From assembly GCA_963732415.1 (NCBI GenBank), contig CAVSZK010000001.1:1-10343 (forward strand): a DNA stretch of 10,343 bases, given 5' to 3'. This document shows positions 1 to 8,065 of the stretch, one piece after another. Position numbers and translations under genes: made by a program. Source of the stretch: RPQJ01 sp963732415. GTDB lineage: Bacteria > Pseudomonadota > Gammaproteobacteria > Steroidobacterales > Steroidobacteraceae. The notes under the pieces are model-generated. The model was not told the DNA's origin. It saw only the letters and a program-made list of their open reading frames with translations, and searched no databases. Every line of letters begins with the position of its first letter. Position 1 is the stretch's first letter.

Positions 1-1794
1 CTGGCCGCCGCCGTAGGCTGGCGAATCCGTGAACTGCAGCGCCGCGAGGCGCGAATATAGCTCGTTGCTGCGCACCAGTTCGGCGTGCGTGCCCTGCGCG
101 ACGATGCGGCCGTGGTCCATCACGATGATGCGGTCGGCCTGCAGCACCGTCGCCAGGCGGTGGGCGATGATGATCGTCGTCCGGCCGAGCATCAGGCGCT
201 CGAGCGCCGCCTGCACCAGTCGCTCACTGCCGGCATCGAGCGCGCTGGTCGCTTCGTCGAGAAGCAGGATCGGCGGGTCGCGCAGGATGGCCCGCGCGAT
301 CGCGATGCGCTGCCGCTGCCCGCCGGAAAGGCGCGTTCCGCGCTCCCCGAGGAATGTCTCGTAGCCTTCCGGCAACCTGCTGATGAATTCATCGGCCGCC
401 GCGGCATTCGCGGCCGACTCGACCTCCGCGTCGCTGGCGCCGGGACGGCCATAGCGGATGTTCTCGCGTGCGCTGGCGGCGAACAGCACCGTGTCCTGCG
501 GCACGAGGCCGATGCGGCCGCGCAGCTCGCGCGGATCGGCGGTCGAGATGTCCACGCCGTCGATGAGGATTCGCCCGCTGGAAGGGTCGTAGAAGCGCAG
601 CAGCAGCTGGAAGGTCGTGCTCTTGCCAGCGCCCGATGGTCCCACGAATGCCACGGTCTCCCCGGGCCGGATCGCGAGGTCGAAGTCGGTGAGTGCGGCC
701 GACGCGGGGCGGGACGGATAGTGGAAGGTCACTCCGTCGAAGCGGATGTCGCCGCGCCCGGGTGTCGGCATCGGCACCGGGTGCTCCGGTGCCACGATGG
801 TTGGCGTTGCCTGCTCGAGTTCCACCAGGCGTTCCATTGCGCCCGCCGCGCGCTGCACCTCGCCCCACATTTCGCTCAACGAGGCCGCGGAAACCGCCAC
901 GTACACCGCATACAGGAGGAACTGGCCAAGTTGTCCGCCGCTCATCTCGCCGCGAACCACGTCGTGGGCCCCCACCCACAACACGAACGTGATCGCACCG
1001 AAGACCAGCATCGTGGCGACCGCCGTGAGGCTCGAGCGCGTCTTTGTGCGGCGCACCGCCGCGCGGAATGAGTCCTCGACCGCTGCTTCGAAACGCAGTG
1101 TGTTCACATCCTCGAGCGTGAAGGCCTGGACGGTGTGGATCGCATTCAGGGTCTCGTCGGCGATGCCGCTGGTGTCCGCGATCCGGTCCTGGGACGCGCG
1201 TGACAGCTTCCGGACGCGCCTGCCAAGCACGACCAGCGGCACCACGACGACCGGGACCAGCACCAGGATCATTCCGGTCAGGCGCGCGCTCGTGACAGCG
1301 AGCATTGCGAGGCTTCCCACCAGCGAGATCACCGAGCGCAGCGTGATGGACAGGTTCACGCCGGCGATCGACTGCACCAGCGTGGTGTCCGCGGTCAGCC
1401 GGGAGAGCACCTCGCCGATGCGTGTGATTTCGAAGAACGCCGGATCCATGCGAATGACCCGCGCGTACACGGCCTCGCGCAGGTCGGCCACGACGCGTTC
1501 GCCCAGCCACGTGACGAAATAGAAGCGCAGCGCCGCGAACACGCCGAACACCCCGGCGGCGGCCATGAAGGCGCCGAAATACCGGTTGATCGTTTCGCCG
1601 CTTTGCGACGTGAGCCCCTGGTCGATCAGGTGCCTGAGCGCGATCGGCAACGACAGCATCGCGGCGGCGGCGACCAGCAGCGCAATCAGCGCCGCGACCA
1701 AGTGGGCCCGGTAGGGGCGAAGGTAGGGGATGAGCGCCTTCAGTGGCGCGAGGGAGTGGCCCTTGGGACGATCGGGAGTGGTGTCTTTGGGCAT
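1..1794 (-). CDS. ABC exporter, fused permease/ATP-binding protein (MsbA-like), partial at 3' end
   Basis: This is a half-size ABC exporter with a membrane domain followed by an ATPase domain in one chain, expected to work as a homodimer in the inner membrane. The reading frame stays open from ATG at 1794 to the window edge, giving 598 visible residues. The family is usually about 590-610 residues, so only a few C-terminal residues should be missing. The first ~330 residues hold hydrophobic helices, the first near residues 30-50. The ATPase domain shows Walker A GPSGAGKST (385-393), the Q-loop glutamine (433), the signature LSGGQ (489-493), Walker B ILLLDEATSALD (509-520) and the H-loop histidine (545), so it looks catalytically intact. 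An in-frame stop 12 nt upstream makes 1794 the only ATG start; its ribosome-binding site is weak. It most resembles the MsbA-related permease/ATP-binding group of proteobacteria. The substrate (lipid, drug or other) cannot be told from sequence. It is divergent from the hydrolase at 1882. Confidence 0.93.
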   Translation of the reverse strand, partial: MPKDTTPDRPKGHSLAPLKALIPYLRPYRAHLVAALIALLVAAAAMLSLPIALRHLIDQGLTSQSGETINRYFGAFMAAAGVFGVFAALRFYFVTWLGERVVADLREAVYARVIRMDPAFFEITRIGEVLSRLTADTTLVQSIAGVNLSITLRSVISLVGSLAMLAVTSARLTGMILVLVPVVVVPLVVLGRRVRKLSRASQDRIADTSGIADETLNAIHTVQAFTLEDVNTLRFEAAVEDSFRAAVRRTKTRSSLTAVATMLVFGAITFVLWVGAHDVVRGEMSGGQLGQFLLYAVYVAVSAASLSEMWGEVQRAAGAMERLVELEQATPTIVAPEHPVPMPTPGRGDIRFDGVTFHYPSRPASAALTDFDLAIRPGETVAFVGPSGAGKSTTFQLLLRFYDPSSGRILIDGVDISTADPRELRGRIGLVPQDTVLFAASARENIRYGRPGASDAEVESAANAAAADEFISRLPEGYETFLGERGTRLSGGQRQRIAIARAILRDPPILLLDEATSALDAGSERLVQAALERLMLGRTTIIIAHRLATVLQADRIIVMDHGRIVAQGTHAELVRSNELYSRLAALQFTDSPAYGGGQ

Positions 1795-1804
1795 GGCAGG
1801 GCGT

Positions 1805-1850
1805 CAGTATGACTCGACGACGGGGCGCTGGCGCCGACCAGTTGATACTG
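1805..1850. promoter_or_regulatory. Inverted repeats in the divergent ABC exporter/hydrolase intergenic region
   Basis: The 87-bp gap between the two divergent start codons holds CAGTAT at 1805-1810 and its inverted copy ATACTG at 1845-1850. The half-site centres are 40 bp apart, close to four helical turns. Between them lies GGCGC-TG-GCGCC (1824-1835), a perfect inverted repeat. This layout could be an operator serving one or both genes, but six-base half-sites also occur by chance and I see no clear -35/-10 pair. It is a candidate only. Confidence 0.22.
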
Positions 1851-1881
1851 CGAGCATGGTGCATTCTCGGATGGGGCAGGC

Positions 1882-2832
<951 letters not shown>

Positions 2833-2863
2833 AGTCAGGGATCACCATTGCAATTCGAGTCTC

Positions 2864-2868
2864 AGGAG
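2864..2868 (+). promoter_or_regulatory. Ribosome-binding site fixing the aldehyde dehydrogenase start
   Basis: AGGAG lies 6 nt before the ATG at 2875. It favours that start over an in-frame TTG at 2848, which would place this site inside the coding region and add nine residues not expected for the family. Confidence 0.75.
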
Positions 2869-2874
2869 AGCGTC

Positions 2875-4311
2875 ATGCGCGATTACACGAAGTTCTACAT
2901 CGACGGCCAGTGGGTTGATCCCGCGCAGCCGAAGACGCTTGACGTGATCAATCCGGCGACCGAGGCCGTGGCCGGCGTCATTTCGCTCGGCACGCGGGCC
3001 GACGTTGATCGTGCGGTCGCCGCCGCGCGGCGCGCATTCGAGACCTTCTCGCGCAGCAGCCGAGAAGAGCGCGTGGCGCTGCTCGAGCGAATCATCGCCG
3101 TCTACCAGACGCGCCTCGAAGACATGGCCCAGGCGATTTCCGACGAAATGGGTGCGCCACTCGCCACGGTCGCGACGCCGCAGCAGGCGCCGGCGGGCCT
3201 CGGCCATTTCATGGTCGCGCTCGGCGTGCTGAAGGAATTCGAGTTCGAGAAGATGCAGGGCACGACCGCGGTCGTGCGCGAGCCGGTCGGCGTGTGCGGG
3301 CTGATCACGCCCTGGAACTGGCCGGCGAACCAGATCGCGTGCAAGGTCGCGCCGGCGCTGGCGGCGGGCTGCACCATGGTGCTTAAGCCGTCCGAGATCG
3401 CGCCGCTGTCGGGCCACGTGTTTGCGGAGATCCTCCACGAGGCCGGGGTGCCGAAAGGCGTGTTCAACCTGGTCGACGGCGATGGCCCGACCGTCGGCGC
3501 CGCAATCTCGTCGCACCCGGACATCGACATGGTGTCGTTCACCGGCTCGACCCGGGCCGGCATCCTGGTGGACAAGGCGGCGGCCGATACGGTCAAGAAG
3601 GTCGCGCTCGAGCTCGGGGGCAAGTCGCCCAACATCATCCTCGAGGGCGCGCCACTCGAGCAGGCCGTCGGCCACGGCGTGCTGGTGATGATGAACAACA
3701 CCGGCCAGAGCTGTAACGCGCCGTCGCGAATGCTGGTTCCTCGCAGACACCTGGCGCAGGTTGAGGCGATCGCCGCCGCCGCTGCGGCGACGGTAGTCAC
3801 CGGCGACCCTGCCGACCCGAAGACCGGCATGGGCCCGCAGTCGAGCGAGACCCAATGGCGCAGGGTTCAGTCGCTGATCGAGCAGGGGATCAAGGAAGGT
3901 GCCAAGGTCGTCTGCGGCGGGCCCGGTCGCCCGGAGGGCCTGAGTCGCGGCTACTACACGAAGCCCACTGTCTTCAGCAACGTAACCAACGACATGACGA
4001 TTGCGCGCGAAGAGATCTTCGGGCCGGTGCTGTGCATCCTGCCCTACGACACCGAGGAAGAGGCGATCCGCATCGCCAACGACACGCCTTATGGCCTTTC
4101 GGCCTACGTGTTCGGCGACACCCACGAACACGCGAGCCGCGTCGGCTCGCGCATCCGCGCCGGCAACGTCCACTTGAACGGTGCCGGCCTCGACATGGCC
4201 GGCTCTTTCGGCGGCTACAAGCAGTCCGGCCTTGGCCGCGAATGGGGTGCGTTCGGCTTCGAGGAATTCCTCGAGACGAAGTCGGTGTTCGGTGCTGCGC
4301 CGGGCGCGTAG
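2875..4311 (+). CDS. NAD(P)-dependent aldehyde dehydrogenase (ALDH superfamily)
   Basis: This 478-residue cytosolic enzyme oxidises an aldehyde to a carboxylate with NAD(P)+. All key residues are present: N148 in PWNWP, the cofactor-site lysine in VLKPSE (168-173), the general base E246 in LELGGK, the nucleophile C280 in NTGQSCNA, and E380 in EEIFGPV. Length and N-terminus (MRDYTKFYIDGQWV) match the family. The cysteine context GQSCNAPSRM differs from the commoner GQ-x-C-T/I-A form but is a known variant among proteobacterial ALDHs. I chose the ATG at 2875 because of a strong AGGAG site 6 nt upstream. The gene follows the hydrolase on the same strand and ends in a convergent region facing fumC, where a hairpin probably ends transcription. 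The substrate is not evident; aliphatic, aromatic or terpenoid aldehydes are all possible. The nearby acyl-CoA oxidation genes make a fatty or isoprenoid aldehyde reasonable, but that is inference. Confidence 0.95.
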   Translation: MRDYTKFYIDGQWVDPAQPKTLDVINPATEAVAGVISLGTRADVDRAVAAARRAFETFSRSSREERVALLERIIAVYQTRLEDMAQAISDEMGAPLATVATPQQAPAGLGHFMVALGVLKEFEFEKMQGTTAVVREPVGVCGLITPWNWPANQIACKVAPALAAGCTMVLKPSEIAPLSGHVFAEILHEAGVPKGVFNLVDGDGPTVGAAISSHPDIDMVSFTGSTRAGILVDKAAADTVKKVALELGGKSPNIILEGAPLEQAVGHGVLVMMNNTGQSCNAPSRMLVPRRHLAQVEAIAAAAAATVVTGDPADPKTGMGPQSSETQWRRVQSLIEQGIKEGAKVVCGGPGRPEGLSRGYYTKPTVFSNVTNDMTIAREEIFGPVLCILPYDTEEEAIRIANDTPYGLSAYVFGDTHEHASRVGSRIRAGNVHLNGAGLDMAGSFGGYKQSGLGREWGAFGFEEFLETKSVFGAAPGA

Positions 4312-4355
4312 TCGCCCGAGGACGCGTTCGGATCCTGCCGATTCGATAGAACTGG

Positions 4356-4384
4356 GGCGTGGCGTCCGTGTGCGACGCCGCGTC
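4356..4384. terminator. Hairpin between convergent aldehyde dehydrogenase and fumC, possible bidirectional terminator
   Basis: Bases 4356-4366 pair with 4374-4384 to form an 11-bp stem (nine Watson-Crick pairs, two G-T wobbles; core GGCGTC/GACGCC) with a 7-nt loop. It sits in the 106-bp gap between two convergent stop codons (4311 and 4418). There is no strong T-run on either side, only ACTTCTTC on the plus strand, so it is not a textbook intrinsic terminator. Position is the main support. Confidence 0.5.
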
Positions 4385-4417
4385 ACTTCTTCAAACGCGC
4401 CCACATGCCTGATCGGA

Positions 4418-5824
4418 CTATTTCGCGGTCGCGGCGCCCGGCCCGACCATCTTCGCGGGATCGACGATCCGGTCGAACTCGGCTTCCGTCACGTAGCCGA
4501 GCTGCAGCGCGGCGGCCTTCAGCGTCAGGTCGTCATGCATCGCGAGGTGCGCGACCTCAGAGGCCTTGTCATAGCCGACGACCGGCACCAGGGCGGTCAC
4601 CAGCATCAGCGAGCGATCGACGTGCTCGGCGATCCTCGCCAGGTTCGGCTTCGTCCCCTCGACGAGGAACCTGCGGAAGTTCGTGCAACCGTCCGACAGG
4701 ATCGTGATCGATTGCATGACGTTGTAGATGATCAGCGGCTTGTAGACGTTCATCTCCAGATAGCCGCTGGCGCCGCCGAAGCCCACGGCGACGTCGTTCG
4801 CCATCACCTGGACCGCGACCATCGTCAGCGCCTCGGCCTGGGTCGGGTTCACCTTTCCCGGCATGATCGACGAGCCCGGCTCGTTCCCGGGAATGGCCAA
4901 CTCAGCGAAGCCGGCCCGTGGGCCGCACGACATCAGCCGGATGTCGTTGGCAATCTTGTACAGCGATACGGCGAGCGTGCGCATCGTGCCGGAGAACTGC
5001 ACCAATGCATCGTGCGCGCCCTGCACCGCGAACTTGTTGGGGGCGCTCTCGAATGGCAGCCCGGTGAGCGTGGCGATCTCCGCGGCGGCGGCCTCGGCAA
5101 AGCCCAGGCTCGCGTTGATCCCGGTTCCCACTGCCGTGCCGCCGAGCGCCAGCCGGTAGATGCCGGGCAGCGCGCTGTCCAGCCGCTCGAGGTCGTCGGC
5201 CAGCATGGCTGCATAACCCGACCACTCCTGGCCGAGGGTCAGTGGCGTCGCATCCTGCATGTGAGTGCGGCCGATCTTCACGATGCCCCGCCACTCGTCG
5301 GCCTTTGCGGCGATCGAGTCGTGCAGCGCCCGCACGGCGGGGATCAAGCGCTGCCTGGCATTCACGGCCGTCGCGATGTGCATGGCCGAGGGGAACGTGT
5401 CGTTGGACGACTGCGCCATGTTGACGTGGTCGTTGGGATGCACCGGTGCCTTGCTGCCCAGCGGCGTTCCTGCGATCTGGCAGCATCGGTTGGAAATCAC
5501 CTCGTTCACGTTCATGTTGAATTGCGTGCCGCTGCCGGTCATCCACACGTGCAGCGGGAACATGTCGGCATGCCGGCCGGCCAGGATCTCGTCACAGGCC
5601 TCGACGATCAGGCGGCGCGGCTCATCGGCCAGCCGCCCGCTGGTGTGGTTGGCGATGGCCGCGGCCTTCTTCAACGTTACGTAGGCGGCGACCATTTCAC
5701 GCGGCATGAGGTCCGTGCCGATACTGAAGTACTCCAGCGAGCGCTGTGTCTGGGCGCCCCACAGCCTGTCGGCCGGCACCAGGACTTCGCCGAGGCTGTC
5801 TGTCTCACTGCGAAAGTCTGCCAT
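4418..5824 (-). CDS. fumC: Class II fumarate hydratase (fumarase C)
   Basis: This 468-residue cytosolic enzyme interconverts fumarate and L-malate in the TCA cycle without an iron-sulfur cluster, as a homotetramer. The sequence shows the whole set of superfamily motifs: TGSGTQ (96-101) and SSNDTFPSAMH (139-149) for substrate binding, GRTHMQDATPLTLGQE (185-200) with H188, and the signature loop GSSIMPGKVNP (317-327) with the catalytic S318. H188 and S318 fall at the same numbers as in E. coli FumC, which supports the ATG at 5824. That start has GGAGG 5 nt upstream. An in-frame ATG 26 codons further upstream exists, but its GGAG lies too far away (12 nt) and the extra residues do not resemble the family. 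The frame is open still further upstream, which is ordinary for high-GC DNA. A TAGAAT -10-like element (minus strand, 5926-5931) has no good -35 partner. Aspartase or adenylosuccinate lyase is excluded by length and motifs. It is transcribed towards the aldehyde dehydrogenase and appears to be a single-gene unit. Confidence 0.97.
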   Translation of the reverse strand: MADFRSETDSLGEVLVPADRLWGAQTQRSLEYFSIGTDLMPREMVAAYVTLKKAAAIANHTSGRLADEPRRLIVEACDEILAGRHADMFPLHVWMTGSGTQFNMNVNEVISNRCCQIAGTPLGSKAPVHPNDHVNMAQSSNDTFPSAMHIATAVNARQRLIPAVRALHDSIAAKADEWRGIVKIGRTHMQDATPLTLGQEWSGYAAMLADDLERLDSALPGIYRLALGGTAVGTGINASLGFAEAAAAEIATLTGLPFESAPNKFAVQGAHDALVQFSGTMRTLAVSLYKIANDIRLMSCGPRAGFAELAIPGNEPGSSIMPGKVNPTQAEALTMVAVQVMANDVAVGFGGASGYLEMNVYKPLIIYNVMQSITILSDGCTNFRRFLVEGTKPNLARIAEHVDRSLMLVTALVPVVGYDKASEVAHLAMHDDLTLKAAALQLGYVTEAEFDRIVDPAKMVGPGAATAK

Positions 5825-5829
5825 GGCTT

Positions 5830-5838
5830 CCTCCACCT
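5830..5838 (-). promoter_or_regulatory. Ribosome-binding site deciding the fumC start
   Basis: Read on the minus strand, AGGTGGAGG ends 5 nt before the ATG at 5824. It is the strongest Shine-Dalgarno-like stretch near any in-frame start of this gene. Confidence 0.7.
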
Positions 5839-6005
5839 GTGGGTCGCTGTTCGCCCGGGCTGCACGGGCACCGGATCGCGGCGGCCAGTCTCGGCGCATG
5901 ACGAGCGCCCACTCCTGTCCCGCCGATTCTATGGCGGTTCGCACCGGGAAACGAATTGAATGGGACCGCCGGCATTGATTAGCGAAATCTCGCGGTTCAA
6001 ACTGA

Positions 6006-6739
6006 AAATCGAAGCAGTTGCTGGATTCCTGCTTCGGTCTGCACCGGCTTGCCATCAACGATGCGTTGAACGCCCGGCACCCGCCCAAGATCGAGGCATT
6101 TGCCGACAGCGTCTTCATACTGCTCAAGGGACTGGCCGCGCCGTCCGACGATTTCGAGTTCCGCACCATCCAGCTCGCGATGTTTGTCGGCCCGCGCTTC
6201 CTGGTAACGCGCCATTCCGCCCATTCGCCAAGCATCGACAGGCTTCGACAGGAGGCGGAACAGGACAACTCGCTGCTGTCAGCCGGACCCGATGGGCTCG
6301 CATTGCGCCTGTGCCGGATCATGGCGGACCGCTACACGCAGAAACTGCTGGCGCTGGAGCCGCGCCTGGAGGACATCGAACGCGAGATCGTCGCGAGACC
6401 GGACGATGAAATGCTGGCCGAGCTGATCGGCTACAAGACCGACCTGCGCAAGTTCCGGCGCGTGCCAGCAGCCTGGCGACGCTGTACTACGAGGTATCCA
6501 GCGACCTCATCGAGGGCCACATCTCGCTCGCTTCGCACCGACTGAACAACATCATCAAGGTACTGACGATCGTGACGACGATCTTCGTGCCGCTGAGTTT
6601 CCTGGCGGGGATCTATGGCATGAATTTCGAATACATGCCGGAACTGAAGTCGCGCTCCGGGTACTTCATCCTGCTCGGGATCATGGCAACACTCGCGACG
6701 ATCCTGGTGCTGACATTCCGCAAACGGCGCTGGCTTTGA
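6006..6739 (+). pseudogene. corA: Decayed CorA-family Mg2+/Co2+ channel gene (5'-truncated, with internal deletion and frame change)
   Basis: Two pieces in different frames together spell a CorA protein. Piece one (6006-6464) reads FGLHRLAINDALNARHPPK and ends in LRKFRRV; these match the cytoplasmic domain of the family. Piece two (6467-6739) resumes at SSLATLYYEVSSDLIEGHIS and continues through two membrane helices, the GMN selectivity motif (6617-6625, in GIYGMNF) and the basic C-terminus FRKRRWL. Three faults are visible. There is no start: a TGA at 6003-6005 precedes the frame, and the ~60 N-terminal residues normally before FGLH are absent in all frames of the preceding 180 bp. At 6462-6468 the frame changes. 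Roughly 60 residues expected between the two motifs are also missing there, so this is a deletion rather than a single-base slip. About 240 codons remain of the usual ~320. A TTG at 6018 could start a 175-residue product with no membrane segment, which I consider non-functional. Confidence 0.85.
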
Positions 6740-6747
6740 GCGCGCGG

Positions 6748-6880
6748 CTACACGCTCGCGTTCTGCGCCGGCGTGAAGCCGACCAGGTCCATCAGCTGCT
6801 CCATCCCGGTTCTGAACGGCACGTCGGGCCCGAGCCGGATGCTCGAAACGTATCCGGCTCTGGACAAGAACGTCGGTTTC
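6748..6880 (-). pseudogene. Short possible relict coding stretch, C-terminal fragment of an unidentified gene
   Basis: On the minus strand this stretch reads without stops to TAG at 6748-6750, ending in GMEQLMDLVGFTPAQNASV. The last ~30 codons almost all end in G or C, as real genes do here. The same frame runs upstream to a stop near 6930, inside the start region of the acyl-CoA dehydrogenase, so any intact gene would be only ~57 residues with a GTG start. I do not recognise the protein. The plus strand carries a competing frame ending in MLETYPALDKNVGFTL (stop 6889) with equally high G/C third positions, so the strand is uncertain. It sits beside the broken corA gene in a 180-bp gap, which fits a patch of decayed sequence. 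Confidence 0.25.
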
Positions 6881-6909
6881 ACGCTGTGATGGGCATCCAC
6901 GCCCGCACT

Positions 6910-6913
6910 GGAG
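6910..6913 (+). promoter_or_regulatory. Ribosome-binding site supporting a TTG start for the acyl-CoA dehydrogenase
   Basis: GGAG lies 6 nt before the TTG at 6920. The next in-frame ATG (6944) would place this site about 30 nt away and would remove eight residues (MTDYRSPW) that look like a normal family N-terminus. Confidence 0.6.
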
Positions 6914-6919
6914 CGCACC

Positions 6920-8065
6920 TTGACCGACTATAGATCGCCCTGGATGGACGACGAACTCGAGATGTTCCGCGACGCCGCGCGGCGTTTCGTCGAGAACGAG
7001 ATCGTGCCCAACGACGCGCGCTGGCGCGAGCAGCACCACGTGGACCGCGAGATCTGGAACCAGGCAGGCGAGGTGGGCCTGCTGTGCACCGACATCCCGG
7101 CTGACTACGGCGGCGTTGGCGGCGACGCGCGCCACGAGGCGGTCGTGGCCGAGGAAATGGGCAATCACGGCATTACCAGTCTCGGGCACACCGTGCATAG
7201 CATCGTTGCCCACTACCTTCTGAATCACGGCACCGAGGAGCAGAAGCACCGCTGGCTGCCGCGCATGGCGACCGGCGAACTCGTCGGCGCCATCGCCATG
7301 ACCGAGCCTGGTGCGGGATCGGACCTGAAGGCCGTGAAGATGCGCGCGGTCCGCGAAGGCGACCAGTACGTGCTGAACGGCTCCAAGACGTTCATCTCGA
7401 ACGGGCTGCACGCGGGCCTGGTCGGCGTCGTTGCGCGTACGGATCCGGACGCCGGTTCAAAGGGCATCTCGATCATCATGGTCGAGACGCCGGGCCTCGC
7501 TGGCTACCGCGTCGGGCGTGTGCTGGACAAGATCGGGCAGAACGGCTGGGACACGGCCGAGATGTTTTTCGACGATTGCCGCGTGCCCGTCGATTGCCTG
7601 CTCGGGCCGGTCGAGGGACAGGGTTTTGTGCAGTTGATGCGGGACCTGCCCTACGAGCGTGCGCTGCTCGCGGTCGGCGGCGTCGCCGCGATGGAGTATG
7701 CGCTCAAGCTCACTGTCGAATATGCGCGTTCGCGCAAGCTCTTCGGGCAGACGCTGTTCGAGATGCAGAACACCCGCTTCAAGCTGGCGGAAGTGAAGGC
7801 ACAGGTGCACGTGGCGCGGCTGTTCATCGACGACTGCATCCGAAAGCTCGCTGACGGCACGCTGGACACGGTCACTGCGTCTATGGCCAAGCTCTGGATC
7901 ACGGAGACCCAGTGCAAGGTGATGGACGAGTGCCTGCAGCTGTTCGGCGGGTACGGCTACACGACCGAGTACCCGATCGCGAAACTCTACGTGGACGCGC
8001 GCGTGCAGCGCATTTACGGCGGAGCGAGCGAGGTGATGAAGGAGATCGTGGCGCGGTCGCTGTGA
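6920..8065 (+). CDS. Acyl-CoA dehydrogenase, long-chain (LCAD/ACADL) type
   Basis: This 381-residue FAD flavoenzyme introduces the alpha-beta double bond into an acyl-CoA and passes electrons to electron-transfer flavoprotein. The N-terminal helical domain is at ~10-120, the beta domain carries AMTEPGAGSDL (126-136), and the C-terminal helices include SRKLFGQTLFEMQNTRFKLA (271-290) and LQLFGGYGYTTEYPIAKLYV (339-358). At the position of the catalytic glutamate of short/medium-chain enzymes (YEGT) it has YGGA (366-369). Instead it has E246 in DLPYERALL, the helix-G position used by LCAD and isovaleryl-CoA dehydrogenase. Together with the ending IYGGASEVMKEI this marks the LCAD-type subgroup, which often accepts long or branched chains. 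The TTG start has a GGAG site 6 nt away; ATG 6944 is the alternative. The stop TGA shares its A with the ATG of the racemase gene, so the two are almost certainly translationally coupled. The exact substrate is not determined. Confidence 0.95.
   Translation: MTDYRSPWMDDELEMFRDAARRFVENEIVPNDARWREQHHVDREIWNQAGEVGLLCTDIPADYGGVGGDARHEAVVAEEMGNHGITSLGHTVHSIVAHYLLNHGTEEQKHRWLPRMATGELVGAIAMTEPGAGSDLKAVKMRAVREGDQYVLNGSKTFISNGLHAGLVGVVARTDPDAGSKGISIIMVETPGLAGYRVGRVLDKIGQNGWDTAEMFFDDCRVPVDCLLGPVEGQGFVQLMRDLPYERALLAVGGVAAMEYALKLTVEYARSRKLFGQTLFEMQNTRFKLAEVKAQVHVARLFIDDCIRKLADGTLDTVTASMAKLWITETQCKVMDECLQLFGGYGYTTEYPIAKLYVDARVQRIYGGASEVMKEIVARSL

Noticed and set aside
2842..4404. A 520-residue open frame antisense to the aldehyde dehydrogenase
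   Set aside because: The plus-strand product has all catalytic ALDH residues. The antisense translation is Arg/His/Asp-rich with no recognisable motif.
4181..5959. A 592-residue open frame on the plus strand opposite fumC
   Set aside because: FumC on the minus strand is complete and motif-perfect; the opposing frame is a compositional artefact of GC-rich codons.
5825..6005. Possible N-terminus of CorA or a small gene upstream of fumC
   Set aside because: None of the three plus-strand frames resembles the CorA N-terminal domain. I see only the fumC leader with its ribosome-binding site and a weak -10-like TAGAAT on the minus strand.
5960..6409. A 149-residue open frame overlapping the first part of corA
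   Set aside because: The CorA homology lies in the other frame (starting after the TGA at 6003). This frame gives an Arg/Pro/Ala-rich product without a domain and does not supply the missing CorA N-terminus.
6462..6468. Programmed ribosomal frameshift joining the two corA pieces
   Set aside because: There is no slippery heptamer at the junction, and about 60 expected residues are missing, so a shift alone would not restore a normal protein. The start is also lost.
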